64,000 nucleotides of DNA from Mesohalobacter halotolerans. Lineage in GTDB: Bacteria > Bacteroidota > Bacteroidia > Flavobacteriales > Flavobacteriaceae. The position numbers and the translations under genes are program-made. Shown here piece by piece: positions 7,610 through 17,202 of the stretch (position 1 is the stretch's first letter; each line of letters starts with the position of its first letter). Location: assembly GCF_006120725.1 (NCBI RefSeq), contig NZ_SWMU01000002.1, forward strand, positions 186,001-250,000, read 5' to 3'. The notes below the pieces were generated by a model that worked only from the letters and a program-made list of their open reading frames with translations, did no database searches and had not been told where the DNA came from.

Positions 7610-8380
7610 TTATATTCGATTCATTTTGAAAAGTTGTGCCTTTTCATCAAACTTAATTAAATCTTGAGGGAAAAGTTCGTGTAAAATACCACTATGAATT
7701 AAATTTTGTGGTGTATCATGTATCACTTGTTTATCTTTTATAAGGATGATAGAATCACAAAGCTGTAAGGCTAAATTGATCTCATGTGTAGCAAAAATCA
7801 CAGACTTATCGTGGTTAGTGCTGATGCTTTTTAATAAATTTAATACCATGGCTTTATGGTACATGTCTAAGTGTGAAGTCGGCTCATCTAGTAATATCAA
7901 TGGTGTATTTTGAGCAATAGCTCTAGCAATAAGTACTTTTTGAAGTTGCCCGTCGCTTAACCTCGAACACGCTTTATCTTTTGCCTCGTACATTTTTACT
8001 TGCTTTAGGGCTTTTATGATGTGGTTTTTATCTTGATACTCATGTATCCCTATCCAATTGGTATAAGGTTGTCGACCCAAGGCAACGAAATCAATCACTT
8101 TCAAATGCTGTGGAAGGCGCTGTTTGGTTAGTACCAAGCTTATTTTTTGAGCAATTTCCTTCACAGTATATGTGTTCAAAGGACGATTGTACAATTTGAT
8201 GTCTCCTTGAAGTGGATTTATAAGTCCTGATAAACTTTTAATTAAGGTAGATTTACCGGAACCGTTCACACCTATAACAGCAGTTAAGCCAGCATTTTTA
8301 ATGCTTATATTAATACCACTGGCCACTTCTACTTTTGGCTTGTTGTATCCTACACTCAACTGTTTTGTTTCTAATCGCAT
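7610..8380 (-). CDS. btuD: ABC transporter ATPase, BtuD/FecE type
   Basis: The 256-residue ATP-binding subunit of a class II (cobalamin/siderophore type) importer. Walker A is GVNGSGKST at about residue 37, the signature is RLSDGQLQK (variant of LSGGQ), and Walker B is LILLDEPTSHLD. The switch His lies in FATHEIN. It is last in the minus-strand order binding protein, permease, ATPase, two bases behind the permease. B12 as the substrate is inferred, because this gene trio usually accompanies riboswitch-controlled BtuB receptors in Flavobacteriia, like the one at 24.2 kb. A siderophore or haem substrate cannot be excluded from this gene alone. Confidence 0.82.
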   Translation of the reverse strand: MRLETKQLSVGYNKPKVEVASGINISIKNAGLTAVIGVNGSGKSTLIKSLSGLINPLQGDIKLYNRPLNTYTVKEIAQKISLVLTKQRLPQHLKVIDFVALGRQPYTNWIGIHEYQDKNHIIKALKQVKMYEAKDKACSRLSDGQLQKVLIARAIAQNTPLILLDEPTSHLDMYHKAMVLNLLKSISTNHDKSVIFATHEINLALQLCDSIILIKDKQVIHDTPQNLIHSGILHELFPQDLIKFDEKAQLFKMNRI

Positions 8381-8382
8381 GC

Positions 8383-9405
8383 TTAAAAGTTAAGTTGTCT
8401 TGAACGGAGAATAAGCCATATCACAATTGGTGCTCCAAAGAGTGAAGTGACAGCATTTATAGGTAAAGTATAATCAACACCGGGCAATTGCGAAATACTA
8501 TCGCAAATCAGCATCACCACAGCGCCACCCATACAAACCGTAGGTAACAGAATGAGATGCTTGTTTGTTTTTAAAATTAGACGCATAAGATGAGGTATAG
8601 CCAATCCAACAAACGCTATTGGACCAGCAAAGGCCGTAATACTTCCGGTTAAAACACATGTCGCAATAATTGTCATAAAACGCAACAACTTGATGTGAAC
8701 CCCTAAACTTTTAGCATAAGACTCACCGATAAGTAGGGCGTCTAAAGGTTTAATGAGAAACAAACAAAGAATTAAGCCTAAAAACCAAAACACCCCTAAA
8801 ATGGAAACTTCACTCCAGGATAAATCCCCCAAACTACCTAAAGACCAAAACACAAATTGTTGCAGTTCATCTGAAGCACTAAAGTAGGAGAGAAGGTTGA
8901 CTACTGCACCAGTAAGACTCGCAAACATTAACCCGATGATTAACAACGCCATACTGTCTTTTATCTTTACGGAGGTAATAAGCACTGCGCCCATAACCAT
9001 CAGGCTACCAAGACTAGAGGCGAGAATGACAGCTGTTTTGGAAAACCACAAGTAGTTTGTAAAACTTAATCCTAAAATCCCACTACCCATGAGTAGCAAA
9101 GCTACACCAAGACTTGCACCGCTGCTCAGTCCTAATACATATGGTCCGGCCAAGGGGTTTCTAAAAAAAGTTTGCATCAATAATCCACTGACTCCTAAAC
9201 CTGAACCCACAATAATGGCCGTCATAGCTTTCGGAAGTCTGTAGTCGAGGATAATGTACGTCCAAGTATCGACTGAACTTTCTCCTGTGAATATCACTCG
9301 TGTGATGTCTTGTAAAGGAATAGAAACTGAACCCAAACTGATATTTAACAGTAAGACCAAAATTAGGATCAAAATGCTTATTAAGCTAAGTTTAAGCGTT
9401 TTCAC
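8383..9405 (-). CDS. btuC: FecCD/BtuC-family ABC permease
   Basis: A hydrophobic protein of 340 residues with about ten membrane helices, the normal length for FecCD permeases. Typical segments are LPKAMTAIIVGSGLGVSG near residue 60, the RNPLAGPYVLGLSSGASLG region (the BtuC/FhuB signature), and FVGLAIPHLMRLI near 265, the cytoplasmic coupling loop. It would form a homodimeric channel in the inner membrane. Its start overlaps the stop of the binding-protein gene by one base, so the two are probably translated together. Confidence 0.88.
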   Translation of the reverse strand: MKTLKLSLISILILILVLLLNISLGSVSIPLQDITRVIFTGESSVDTWTYIILDYRLPKAMTAIIVGSGLGVSGLLMQTFFRNPLAGPYVLGLSSGASLGVALLLMGSGILGLSFTNYLWFSKTAVILASSLGSLMVMGAVLITSVKIKDSMALLIIGLMFASLTGAVVNLLSYFSASDELQQFVFWSLGSLGDLSWSEVSILGVFWFLGLILCLFLIKPLDALLIGESYAKSLGVHIKLLRFMTIIATCVLTGSITAFAGPIAFVGLAIPHLMRLILKTNKHLILLPTVCMGGAVVMLICDSISQLPGVDYTLPINAVTSLFGAPIVIWLILRSRQLNF

Positions 9406-10553
9406 TAATCTAAAGGTTTGAAAAATTGAGGTTCATAAGTATTTAAGAGCTTAGGATGAAATATATGAATTAAATCCTTAAGCACCCAATCCGGACGTTG
9501 TGGAGCTAACTCATAATACAGTACTCCACCGGTTTGCCCTTTAGTCTTAGCAAATGTATAAATATTTTTATTTTGAAAGGCTTTAAACTTTTTATAGTGT
9601 TTTTGCTGATCCAACATTTGTTGATATGAGGTATATTGCGCTGGTGCAATCCAATACTCAGCGTCTTGACTGTCGTTTAAAACACGTTCAAATGAAAGTG
9701 ATAGACTCCCGCTGGTGTTTGTGTCAGCATATAGATATTCTGCATGAGCGTCTGCTATTAATTGGGCTTGCCAACTTTCACCACCGGGTAAATACCATTG
9801 GTCTTTCCACAATGCTCCGGATATCACACTAGGTTTGGTTTGACTCTTTGAGGCTAGGGCTTTTGCTTTTTCATATTCATCTTTAATGGTATTAAATATT
9901 TGTTGAGCTTTATCGTTTTTATCAAAAAGCAACCCAAAAAATTTGATCCATTCTGCTTTGCCTAAAGGATGAGACTCCACCCAATCGGCATTATACAAGA
10001 CTGGAATATTAGCATTTTTAATACTCTCTACAGATTTATTTTGCCCTTTTACGGCAAAACTCACCACGACATCAGGTTTTAGCGATAACAAAACTTCGGT
10101 ATTTAAATTTTGATCTTGGCCTACATTTTTGATTTGTCCTTGTTCAATAAGAGCTCTGGCTTGATTTGAAGAAATATAATTAGTATTTGGAAACCCGACC
10201 AAATGATCTAAGATACCTAAGGCTTCAAGTGCCGGGATATGCGTTGTTGATGTCACCACAAGGCGCTCAATTGGTACTTTAATTTTATAATCATAACCCA
10301 TTCCAGATATGTCAATATCCTCAGACTCTTGGAGTAAATACGTAAAAGTCTTGTCGGCATTTGGCCAAGCTTCTGTAATGCTAAGTATTTTGTAACCCTC
10401 AAAATTTTGAACCTCAAAGCCTTGTGCGTAATCTATTTTAAATGTGCGAGGTGCTTGTTTTTTCTCAGACGCTGATGGTTTCGGCTTTTCGAGTGTATCG
10501 GCACAAGACCACATTAACATTATAAACCCAAGAATTGACAAGCTTCTCAACAT
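9405..10553 (-). CDS. btuF: Lipoprotein periplasmic binding protein, BtuF-like
   Basis: About 382 residues from ATG 10553; a TTG six codons upstream is possible but gives a poorer signal peptide. The lipobox is MLMWSC. A periplasmic-binding-protein type III fold with two lobes is indicated by VVTSTTHIPALEALG, the LSLKPDVVVSFA segment and the later NKNIYTF. The protein captures the substrate and delivers it to the permease encoded just downstream. Cobalamin is the most likely ligand from gene-neighbourhood knowledge of the phylum; no B12 riboswitch is visible in front of this operon. Confidence 0.78.
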   Translation of the reverse strand: MLRSLSILGFIMLMWSCADTLEKPKPSASEKKQAPRTFKIDYAQGFEVQNFEGYKILSITEAWPNADKTFTYLLQESEDIDISGMGYDYKIKVPIERLVVTSTTHIPALEALGILDHLVGFPNTNYISSNQARALIEQGQIKNVGQDQNLNTEVLLSLKPDVVVSFAVKGQNKSVESIKNANIPVLYNADWVESHPLGKAEWIKFFGLLFDKNDKAQQIFNTIKDEYEKAKALASKSQTKPSVISGALWKDQWYLPGGESWQAQLIADAHAEYLYADTNTSGSLSLSFERVLNDSQDAEYWIAPAQYTSYQQMLDQQKHYKKFKAFQNKNIYTFAKTKGQTGGVLYYELAPQRPDWVLKDLIHIFHPKLLNTYEPQFFKPLD

Positions 10554-10761
10554 AACTTTTTTTATGAGCAAAAATAAGATTATTGATTTAGCTGCACACT
10601 ATATGCAAATGATATTTATATGAGCTAACTAAAGGTTTAACTGGTTGAGGTCAATTGTTTTTTCTAGAACTTAAGAAAAAACTTGATGTGATAGGAATTT
10701 GATCTGATTTTTAAAACCTCTATATTTATTGTCCTTTTATCAGTTTAAATTTAGCATAAAA

Positions 10762-11127
10762 ATGACTAGGTTTCTAAGGCGTTTATTGATTGGGTTCTAC
10801 CTCGTTGCCGGTAGCTATCACTTTATAAACCCGCCATTCTATAAGGGATTAATCCCGACGTATTTGCCTTTTCCGGAGGTGATTAATTATACCAGTGGAG
10901 TTTTGGAAATTCTGCTTGCCATTGGTGTGGCTTTACCCCAACTGAGACGCTATGCGGTATATGGAATCATTACATTACTAATCCTCTTTATTCCTTCACA
11001 TATCTATTTTATTCAAATTGGCTCTTGTGTGGAGCATGGCTTATGTGTCTCACCTTGGATTTCATGGACGCGTCTGCTGCTCATTCATCCGCTGCTCATC
11101 TACTGGGCTTGGAAAGTAAGAACCTAA
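10762..11127 (+). CDS. DoxX/MauE-like small membrane protein
   Basis: About 121 residues from ATG 10762 (MTRFLRRLLIGFYLVAGSYH); the frame is open further upstream but has no good start. Four membrane helices are visible, with the GSYHFINPPFY segment after the first helix and an ILEILLAIG-like second helix, as in DoxX-family proteins. A pair of cysteines (IGSCVEHGLCV) lies between helices 3 and 4 and could form a disulfide. The role is unknown; some relatives take part in quinone or redox chemistry. Confidence 0.72.
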   Translation: MTRFLRRLLIGFYLVAGSYHFINPPFYKGLIPTYLPFPEVINYTSGVLEILLAIGVALPQLRRYAVYGIITLLILFIPSHIYFIQIGSCVEHGLCVSPWISWTRLLLIHPLLIYWAWKVRT

Positions 11128-11159
11128 AGCAAATAGCTTGAGTTGCTAAAACTCATTAT

Positions 11160-12296
11160 TTATAACAACTTGATGCCAAGTGTTCTAAATATATTTTCTA
11201 CTGTAGATTCGATTAAAATACCTGTGTTTTCAATAGCTTCTCCTAAATGCATAGGTTGATTAACAATTGCAAAAGCAGCAGTAAGACCACACTTGTAAAC
11301 TGCCTTGAGATCCGTTTCAACCTGACCGGCAATAGCAATCACCGGAATCCGATGGTGCTTTGCTTTTTTTGTAACACCTATCAGGGTTTTACCATATAGG
11401 GTCTGCTGATCGATTCGGCCCTCTCCGGTAATGATTAAATCAGTCTTTTTGATGTGGTTTTCCATTTGTAGTTCATCCATAATCAACTCAATTCCCGGTT
11501 TTAATTCTGCATTTGTAAAGGTTAACAATCCCATCGCAGTTCCTCCGGCTGCACCAGTCCCTTTAATGGTCTGAACAGACTTGCCGAGTTGTGTTTGGAT
11601 GATTGTTGCCAAATGCGATAAATTGCTATCTAGTTGTTCCAAATCCTGAGATTGTCCACCTTTTTGACGCCCAAACACATGAGAAGCGCCTTGTGGACCG
11701 GTTAAAGGATTGGTTACATCACAGGCCGCAATGACCTTGCAATCAGCTAAACGGTTATCTAATTGACTCAGATCGATACAATCTAGATCAGCTAAAGCAC
11801 CGCCGCCTTGTCCGATGGGTTTACCCTGTGAATTCAGAAATTGTCCCCCTAATGCCTTAACGAGTCCCATCCCGGCATCGTTGGTGGCACTGCCACCTAA
11901 ACCGATAATGAGTTTTTTACAGCCACGGTCAAGTGCGTGCTGAACAAGCTGACCGGTTCCATAAGTTGAGGTGACAAGGGGATTTCTTTCATTAGGATGC
12001 AAACGTTCCAGACCAGACGCTGCGGCAAGCTCAATGACCGCAGTTTGACCATCTCCCAAAATACCATAAGACGCCTCAATCGGTCGCATTAAAGGATCGT
12101 TGACCTTGACGGTGATCAATTCACCCTTTAAAGGAGTGACTAAAGCTTCTAACAAGCCTTCTCCACCATCGGACAGTGGGATTTGAGTCAGCTTTGCATC
12201 TGGTAATACTTTTTTAATTCCTTTAGCGATATGACTGGCCACCGCCTTTGCCGAAAGGCTGTCTTTAAAAGCATCGGGAGCGATGAGAATGTTCAT
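11160..12296 (-). CDS. glxK: Glycerate kinase
   Basis: A 378-residue member of the GlxK/GarK glycerate kinase family, phosphorylating glycerate to 2-phosphoglycerate (or 3-phosphoglycerate in some members). It starts MNILIAPDAFKDSLSA, the family signature, with IPLSDGGEG near residue 42. The GLGGSATNDAGMG phosphate-binding loop lies near 130 and TGEGRIDQQT near 290. It lies 22 bases downstream of hsdR on the same strand, so it may share that transcript, but its function is unrelated to restriction. Confidence 0.9.
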   Translation of the reverse strand: MNILIAPDAFKDSLSAKAVASHIAKGIKKVLPDAKLTQIPLSDGGEGLLEALVTPLKGELITVKVNDPLMRPIEASYGILGDGQTAVIELAAASGLERLHPNERNPLVTSTYGTGQLVQHALDRGCKKLIIGLGGSATNDAGMGLVKALGGQFLNSQGKPIGQGGGALADLDCIDLSQLDNRLADCKVIAACDVTNPLTGPQGASHVFGRQKGGQSQDLEQLDSNLSHLATIIQTQLGKSVQTIKGTGAAGGTAMGLLTFTNAELKPGIELIMDELQMENHIKKTDLIITGEGRIDQQTLYGKTLIGVTKKAKHHRIPVIAIAGQVETDLKAVYKCGLTAAFAIVNQPMHLGEAIENTGILIESTVENIFRTLGIKLL

Positions 12297-12317
12297 GGGT
12301 TGAGATGGTTTTACTTT

Positions 12318-15170
12318 TTAAGCTGCCATTCCTTCGATAAAGGTCTGAATAAAGTTATTAATTTTACTGATGATTCTAGGTATACTTTTTCTACGGACGA
12401 GTATAGATTGTTCCTGTTCCATAGATTTTCGTACTTTTTCTCTCAGTTCGGGCACTTCGTTGGTGTATATTTTTTCTTCGATAATACTTTCGACCTTTGT
12501 TGGATTTAAGTTTTCTTCTTCGCAAATGGCTTGGAATGCTTTTTTCTGTTGCTCACTCCAATACAGTTCAAACGCATCCTGAACACTGGTTATATCGCCG
12601 TTTATGAGGTGTTGGTCTATGAATTTTTCAATCAATTCTTTTTTACTTCTCAACTCCAGGTCACCAGACAGTAAGTCTGAAATTTTTTTACGTTTTTGTT
12701 CTTGTTCTTCTTCAGTGCTATCGGTAAACTGTTCCAACAAGTTCAAAATATAAGCCACATTAATGTTGTCTTTGTGTATCAATTCGACCTCAAAATCAAC
12801 ATCGTTCAAAATAGAAGCTTTTTCAGTTTCGCTATCCTGTCTTGTTTTTTCGTATAGATCCAGGTACTTACTTTTGTAATCTTCAAAATCCTGTTTGTCC
12901 ATTTCCAGATCGTCAAAACTGAAATCGGAAAACGTACTTAAGGCATTGATTATTCGCATTAGCGCTCTAAATCGTTTTACAAATTGTTCTTCTTCTATTT
13001 CAGACGCTAATCCGTTGACACTGTCAACTGTTGGCGTAATTTCCTTTAAATTTTTATAGGCTTCAACAAAGGCATCTAGATAGTCCTCATAAGGTTCCAT
13101 TAAAATCGTTTCCCTGGCGTCTTTGTTTGAAAATAAGGCAATAGCGTCATCGGTAGCCTCTTTTAAATTTCTGAATACGATAATGTTACCATGTGATTTT
13201 TTGGAATTTAGAATACGGTTTGTCCGTGAAAACGCCTGTATTAAGCCGTGATGACGTAAGTTTTTGTCAACATAAAGCGTGTTTAATGGCTTACTATCAA
13301 ACCCAGTGAGAAACATATTTACAACAATCAAGAGGTCTATTTCTTTGTTTTTTACCCGTTTGGATACATCGTTGTAATAATTGTAGAAATCCTGACTTGA
13401 TTTGGTAGAATATTGGGTTTTAAACTCTGCATTATAATCGTCAAGATATGCGTCTAAGGCTTTTCTATTGTTAGAGTTGTAGGAGGCTGGTTCCTCGGCT
13501 GCCATATTATACTCTAAGGTCGTAATACCATCGGCTTCATCGACTTCCTGGTTGCTGTCGTAGGAAAATATGGTAGCGATACGTAAATCATGCAACCCCG
13601 CTTCTTTTTTCTGCTTAAAGATCTCGTAGTACTTTTTTACAGCGTCGATACTGGATACACATAGCATGGCAGTAAACTCCTCGTTGTGTGTTTTTACGGG
13701 GTGCGAAGCAATAATGTAATTGACAATTTTTTCAAGCCGATCTTCGGATTCCAGGACTTCTTTGGTATCGATGTCTTCGACTTCAATGTCTACAAAATTT
13801 AAACTGCTTTCTGCTTTTCGTTTGTATCGACCAATGTACTCCACAGAAAACTTCAATACGTTTTCATCCCGAATGGCATCAGTAATGACGTATTTATGTA
13901 AACACTCTCCAAATAATTCTTTTGTGGTTCGTCTACCCAATTGATTTTTAACCGCATTTTCAGCAAAAATAGGCGTGCCCGTAAACCCAAACATTTGTAC
14001 GTTCTTGAAATACGCCTTAATGCGTTTATGGGTTTCGCCAAATTGAGAACGGTGGCACTCGTCAAAAATAAAAACCATTTTTTTCTCTTGCAAAGGCGCC
14101 ATAACCTTCGCATAACGCTTATTGCTAATGGCATTATTGAGTTTTTGTATGGTAGTGACTATAAGCTTCGTGTCGTCGCCAAACTGCCTTACAAGCGCTT
14201 TGGTGTTGTCTGTACCATCGACACTGCCGTCTGAGAAGTTATTAAACTCTTTGGTGGTTTGGTAGTCCAGATCCCGCCGATCGACTACAAACACAACCTT
14301 ATTAACTTCAGGTAAATCTTTTATAAGCTGACTGGCTTTAAACGAGGTCAGTGTTTTCCCTGAACCCGTGGTATGCCAGATGTATCCGTTTTTATTGGAT
14401 TCTTCGACACGTTTGATGATCTTTTCTGTGGCGTAGTACTGGTAAGGGCGCAACACCATGAGCAATCGGTCTGTTTCTGCCAGAACAATGTATTTGCTGA
14501 TCATTTTTGACAAATGGCAAGGCTCTAAAAACGTCTCTGCAAACGCTGTAAGCTGACTGATTTTGGTATTATCTTCCTTCGCCCAAAAAAAGGTCTGTTT
14601 AAAGTTGAGTGCCCTTAATCGGTTGTTGGCAAAGTATTTTGTGTTTACACCATTGCTGATGACAAACAGTTGAACCAACTGAAACAAGCCAGAACCCGAT
14701 GCAAAGGAATGGCTTTTATAGCGCAAAATCTGTCGGTGGGCTTCAGCCATTTCGCAACCACGGCGTTTTAGCTCGATTTGTGTTATGGGTAAGCCATTGA
14801 TAAGGATGGTAACATCGTAACGGTTTTGGTATTTGCCGTCTATGGTGATCTGGTTAGTGACCTGGAATTGGTTTTTGCACCAAGCAGTCGTGTTTAGAAA
14901 ATCGAAATACAAAATATCGCCATTGTCCTGCTCGATAAAATGCTTTTGGCGTAAAAGCTTTGCTCGCTCAAATACTGAACCTTTGTTGAGAATGTTTAAG
15001 ACTCTTTTAAACTCCTGGTCGGACAATTTGACCTCGTTATGAACTTCAAATTGTTGCTTGAGGTTATCCAGCAAGTCACTTTCAGAACGAATCTCGACAC
15101 GTTTATAGCCTAAACCATTAAGCTGGTCAATGAGTTTTTTTTCTAAGGTGGCTTCACTTTGGTGGGTCAT
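12318..15170 (-). CDS. hsdR: Type I restriction enzyme R subunit
   Basis: A 950-residue DNA translocase and nuclease subunit. The N-terminal PD-(D/E)xK nuclease is visible as D119 ... E133-L-K135 (TQIELKRRG). The helicase motor has Walker A GSGKT at 269-273, motif II DECH at 370-373, the GFTGTP segment and later helicase motifs (LLIVVNMFLTGFDSK, HGLIQAFSRTNR). The C-terminal helical region would bind HsdM. It overlaps the end of the Fic gene by four bases, so the two are translationally coupled. It is separated from hsdM/hsdS by the Fic gene and the accessory genes. Confidence 0.95.
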   Translation of the reverse strand: MTHQSEATLEKKLIDQLNGLGYKRVEIRSESDLLDNLKQQFEVHNEVKLSDQEFKRVLNILNKGSVFERAKLLRQKHFIEQDNGDILYFDFLNTTAWCKNQFQVTNQITIDGKYQNRYDVTILINGLPITQIELKRRGCEMAEAHRQILRYKSHSFASGSGLFQLVQLFVISNGVNTKYFANNRLRALNFKQTFFWAKEDNTKISQLTAFAETFLEPCHLSKMISKYIVLAETDRLLMVLRPYQYYATEKIIKRVEESNKNGYIWHTTGSGKTLTSFKASQLIKDLPEVNKVVFVVDRRDLDYQTTKEFNNFSDGSVDGTDNTKALVRQFGDDTKLIVTTIQKLNNAISNKRYAKVMAPLQEKKMVFIFDECHRSQFGETHKRIKAYFKNVQMFGFTGTPIFAENAVKNQLGRRTTKELFGECLHKYVITDAIRDENVLKFSVEYIGRYKRKAESSLNFVDIEVEDIDTKEVLESEDRLEKIVNYIIASHPVKTHNEEFTAMLCVSSIDAVKKYYEIFKQKKEAGLHDLRIATIFSYDSNQEVDEADGITTLEYNMAAEEPASYNSNNRKALDAYLDDYNAEFKTQYSTKSSQDFYNYYNDVSKRVKNKEIDLLIVVNMFLTGFDSKPLNTLYVDKNLRHHGLIQAFSRTNRILNSKKSHGNIIVFRNLKEATDDAIALFSNKDARETILMEPYEDYLDAFVEAYKNLKEITPTVDSVNGLASEIEEEQFVKRFRALMRIINALSTFSDFSFDDLEMDKQDFEDYKSKYLDLYEKTRQDSETEKASILNDVDFEVELIHKDNINVAYILNLLEQFTDSTEEEQEQKRKKISDLLSGDLELRSKKELIEKFIDQHLINGDITSVQDAFELYWSEQQKKAFQAICEEENLNPTKVESIIEEKIYTNEVPELREKVRKSMEQEQSILVRRKSIPRIISKINNFIQTFIEGMAA

Positions 15171-16708
15171 GGTTTGTTTGAAAAAATGTTATTATAACTT
15201 TCTTGTATCCATTCTACTTCATGGTCTTTCAGAACTGAAAATTCTTTGTTTAGGACACGTTTTGACAGGATGCCATTATTTTGTTCTAAAAATCGAACCA
15301 ATGTGGCAATCATGTTGTCCGGCATTTCAAATTTATCACTTATACTGCGTTTAAATTCATCGTAATTCAATAAATAATTAACTTCCTGTGGTATAATCCG
15401 TTTTAGGGTGTCCAAAACACAATCATACAAAAATTCGGCTTGTTTGGTCGCATCGAAATAGCGGTAAAAATCAACAGTATCATTAAATACCTTTACATTA
15501 TTGTTCTCGGTTGCTTTCCAATCCACAAAATCCAATAAGGGATGGGAGTAGCTTTGTAACACCATTCGGTAATCCTCAATATGGTCTAGAATTGAAGCGG
15601 ATATCGGAAAAATTAATCCCTGAGACGTCAATCGCTTTTTGGCCAAGATGTGATGAATGAGGTAACGGTGTAAACGTCCGTTTCCGTCTTGAAATGGATG
15701 TATAAACACAAAACCAAAGGCTATGGATGCGGCTGCCAACACAGCATCGTAGCTGTCATCCTGCATCAATGTGTTGGCTTCGACGAGTCCATTTAACAAT
15801 GAGGATAAATCCTCTGGCTTGGCGGAGATATGTTCGGGAATGGGGTCTCCGGTGAGCCGATCGTGTTCTCCAACAAATCCGCCTTCTGCTCTTAAACCCA
15901 GCTTGACAAAACGAGCATTTTCGATGACGATTTGCTGTAAACGCTCTATTTCTTCTATGCTCAAGGCTTTGGCTCCAGCTTGACCGATGGCTTTGCCCCA
16001 ACGCATCGCTCTATTGGTTCCCGGATTTTCCTGTTCTATCGTAAATGAAGCTTTGGAGTCCTTTAAAAGTAAAAAGGAAGAGGCGCGTTGTAAAACATCT
16101 TTGTGAATGCCATTTAAATACGTGTTTTTTTGGTCTGATAATCTGGCATTGATATAGCCTTCTAATTTATCGGTTTTATAGATTAACGGACAAAACTCCG
16201 GAGTACCCGGAAGATTATTAATGATCCTATGCCGTGAAGAATTTTTGCCCGGGATAGCGTATTGCAATTTCTCGTCTATTAATGGCACATAGTTTTTAAT
16301 ACTTAAATCTTCTACAGGTAAATATTTGTCTAAAAGCCATTCATACAAGAACCAAATTTTACGGCTGTACTGACCAGTTGGCTCTACTTGAAGTAACTCA
16401 ATAATAGCTTTTTCGTTTAATTTTCCAAATAGTTTTTTAAAGAATAAAAGGTTAATGCCTTCATATTTGAGTGCAAAGACCAAATGTTTATAGAGATTAT
16501 CCTCAAAAGCTGTCCTTGAAGAAAATACCTTCCACTTATCTGTGTTGTAACTCCGTCTTTTATCACTTATGAGTGCCAACTTATCAGGCAATGGCATGTT
16601 TAATTTTAAGACTTCTATTATAGCCCCATAACCTACAAGCGTGGCGACTTCAGGAGCTTTTAATCCGTGAAAAACACTTATTTTACGTGAATAACAGGTA
16701 TTATTCAT
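15167..16708 (-). CDS. Fic-domain protein (probable AMP transferase)
   Basis: A 513-residue protein with a complete Fic active site, HPFQDGNGRLHR (H337). An upstream helix contains SFTIEQEN (residues 221-228), resembling the autoinhibitory S/TxxxE(G/N) motif of class II Fic enzymes. Such proteins transfer AMP or another nucleotide onto target proteins. A helical N-terminal region precedes the core and a probable winged-helix region follows it. It is immediately upstream of, and overlaps, hsdR, a gene order often seen in bacterial type I restriction loci. Whether it regulates the restriction enzyme or guards the locus is not known from sequence. Confidence 0.88.
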   Translation of the reverse strand: MNNTCYSRKISVFHGLKAPEVATLVGYGAIIEVLKLNMPLPDKLALISDKRRSYNTDKWKVFSSRTAFEDNLYKHLVFALKYEGINLLFFKKLFGKLNEKAIIELLQVEPTGQYSRKIWFLYEWLLDKYLPVEDLSIKNYVPLIDEKLQYAIPGKNSSRHRIINNLPGTPEFCPLIYKTDKLEGYINARLSDQKNTYLNGIHKDVLQRASSFLLLKDSKASFTIEQENPGTNRAMRWGKAIGQAGAKALSIEEIERLQQIVIENARFVKLGLRAEGGFVGEHDRLTGDPIPEHISAKPEDLSSLLNGLVEANTLMQDDSYDAVLAAASIAFGFVFIHPFQDGNGRLHRYLIHHILAKKRLTSQGLIFPISASILDHIEDYRMVLQSYSHPLLDFVDWKATENNNVKVFNDTVDFYRYFDATKQAEFLYDCVLDTLKRIIPQEVNYLLNYDEFKRSISDKFEMPDNMIATLVRFLEQNNGILSKRVLNKEFSVLKDHEVEWIQESYNNIFSNKP

Positions 16709-16751
16709 GGTTTATGGTGAAAAACGTTTAATGCTCAAATATATGGATAAA

Positions 16752-16884
16752 TAGGTATACTTTCGGAAAAATAGGTATAATTTAGTTATGTATCGGAAAA
16801 ATAGGTTGCTATTTCTACTGTCAAAAACAGGTATTTTAATGGCTTTTCAGGTATATTACAATAATTATGTGACAAAACAGGTAT
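16752..16884 (-). promoter_or_regulatory. Array of six phased AGGTA motifs upstream of fic-hsdR
   Basis: Six copies of A-rich/AGGT(A/T) motifs start at 16753, 16773, 16803, 16829, 16849 and 16879. Their spacings are 20, 30, 26, 20 and 30 bases. Two have the fuller form GGAAAAATAGGT and two the form CAAAACAGGTAT or close to it. The array lies 45-175 bases upstream of the Fic start codon. Near-integral helical spacing suggests repeated binding of a regulator. No regulator gene was identified. Confidence 0.5.
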
Positions 16885-16936
16885 TTATAAATTATAAAAA
16901 GTTAAGCGCTTTTCAACAAAGTGCTCAAAACAACAC

Positions 16937-16990
16937 CACACAAACATTTTCTGCAACAACCCCTTTTTAAACGTTTTGGTCTGGTCTAAT
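16937..16990 (-). pseudogene. Fragment of a second hsdS 3' end
   Basis: Positions 16938-16972 are identical to 20308-20342, the last bases of the intact hsdS; similarity then fades to about 16990. On the minus strand it reads LDQTKTFKKGLLQKMFV, against LDQTKMFKKGLLQKMFV in the intact gene. The stop codon has been lost (TGG in place of TAG). No further hsdS sequence is visible on either side. Confidence 0.85.
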
Positions 16991-17176
16991 CATGGGGAAT
17001 CTCTTTAATTAAAAAACTTATTGAGTTACTTTAAAATTTTTAAAAGATAATCTACTCATTTACAAATATTTAATTAAAAACTTGTTTTAAGTAGTATAAT
17101 ATATTAAATTTGTATTACATTAAATAATAAGTCGACTCGATTAAGACCGTTTGTCTTAATAGGGCCGCAACAAAAT
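16991..17176. other. Intergenic AT-rich DNA with a small inverted repeat
   Basis: No gene seen. ATTAAGAC at 17139-17146 and GTCTTAAT at 17153-17160 form a perfect inverted repeat just before the terminator. The phrase ttaattaaaaa occurs twice. Confidence 0.4.
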
Positions 17177-17202
17177 CCTCGGTTTTTGAACCGAGGTTTT
17201 TT
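17177..17202. terminator. Bidirectional terminator at the end of the accessory operon
   Basis: The perfect 8-bp stem CCTCGGTT-tttg-AACCGAGG (17177-17196) has TTTTTT on the plus-strand side and ATTTTG on the minus-strand side. It directly follows the stop of the DUF3800 gene and closes the six-gene minus-strand operon. Confidence 0.85.

Noticed and set aside
13720-14234. Plus-strand ORFs within hsdR
   Set aside because: They are shadows of the hsdR coding frame on the other strand.
16788-16970. Plus-strand ORF of 60 codons upstream of fic
   Set aside because: It runs across the AGGTA motif array and the hsdS remnant; no protein-like pattern or start signal.
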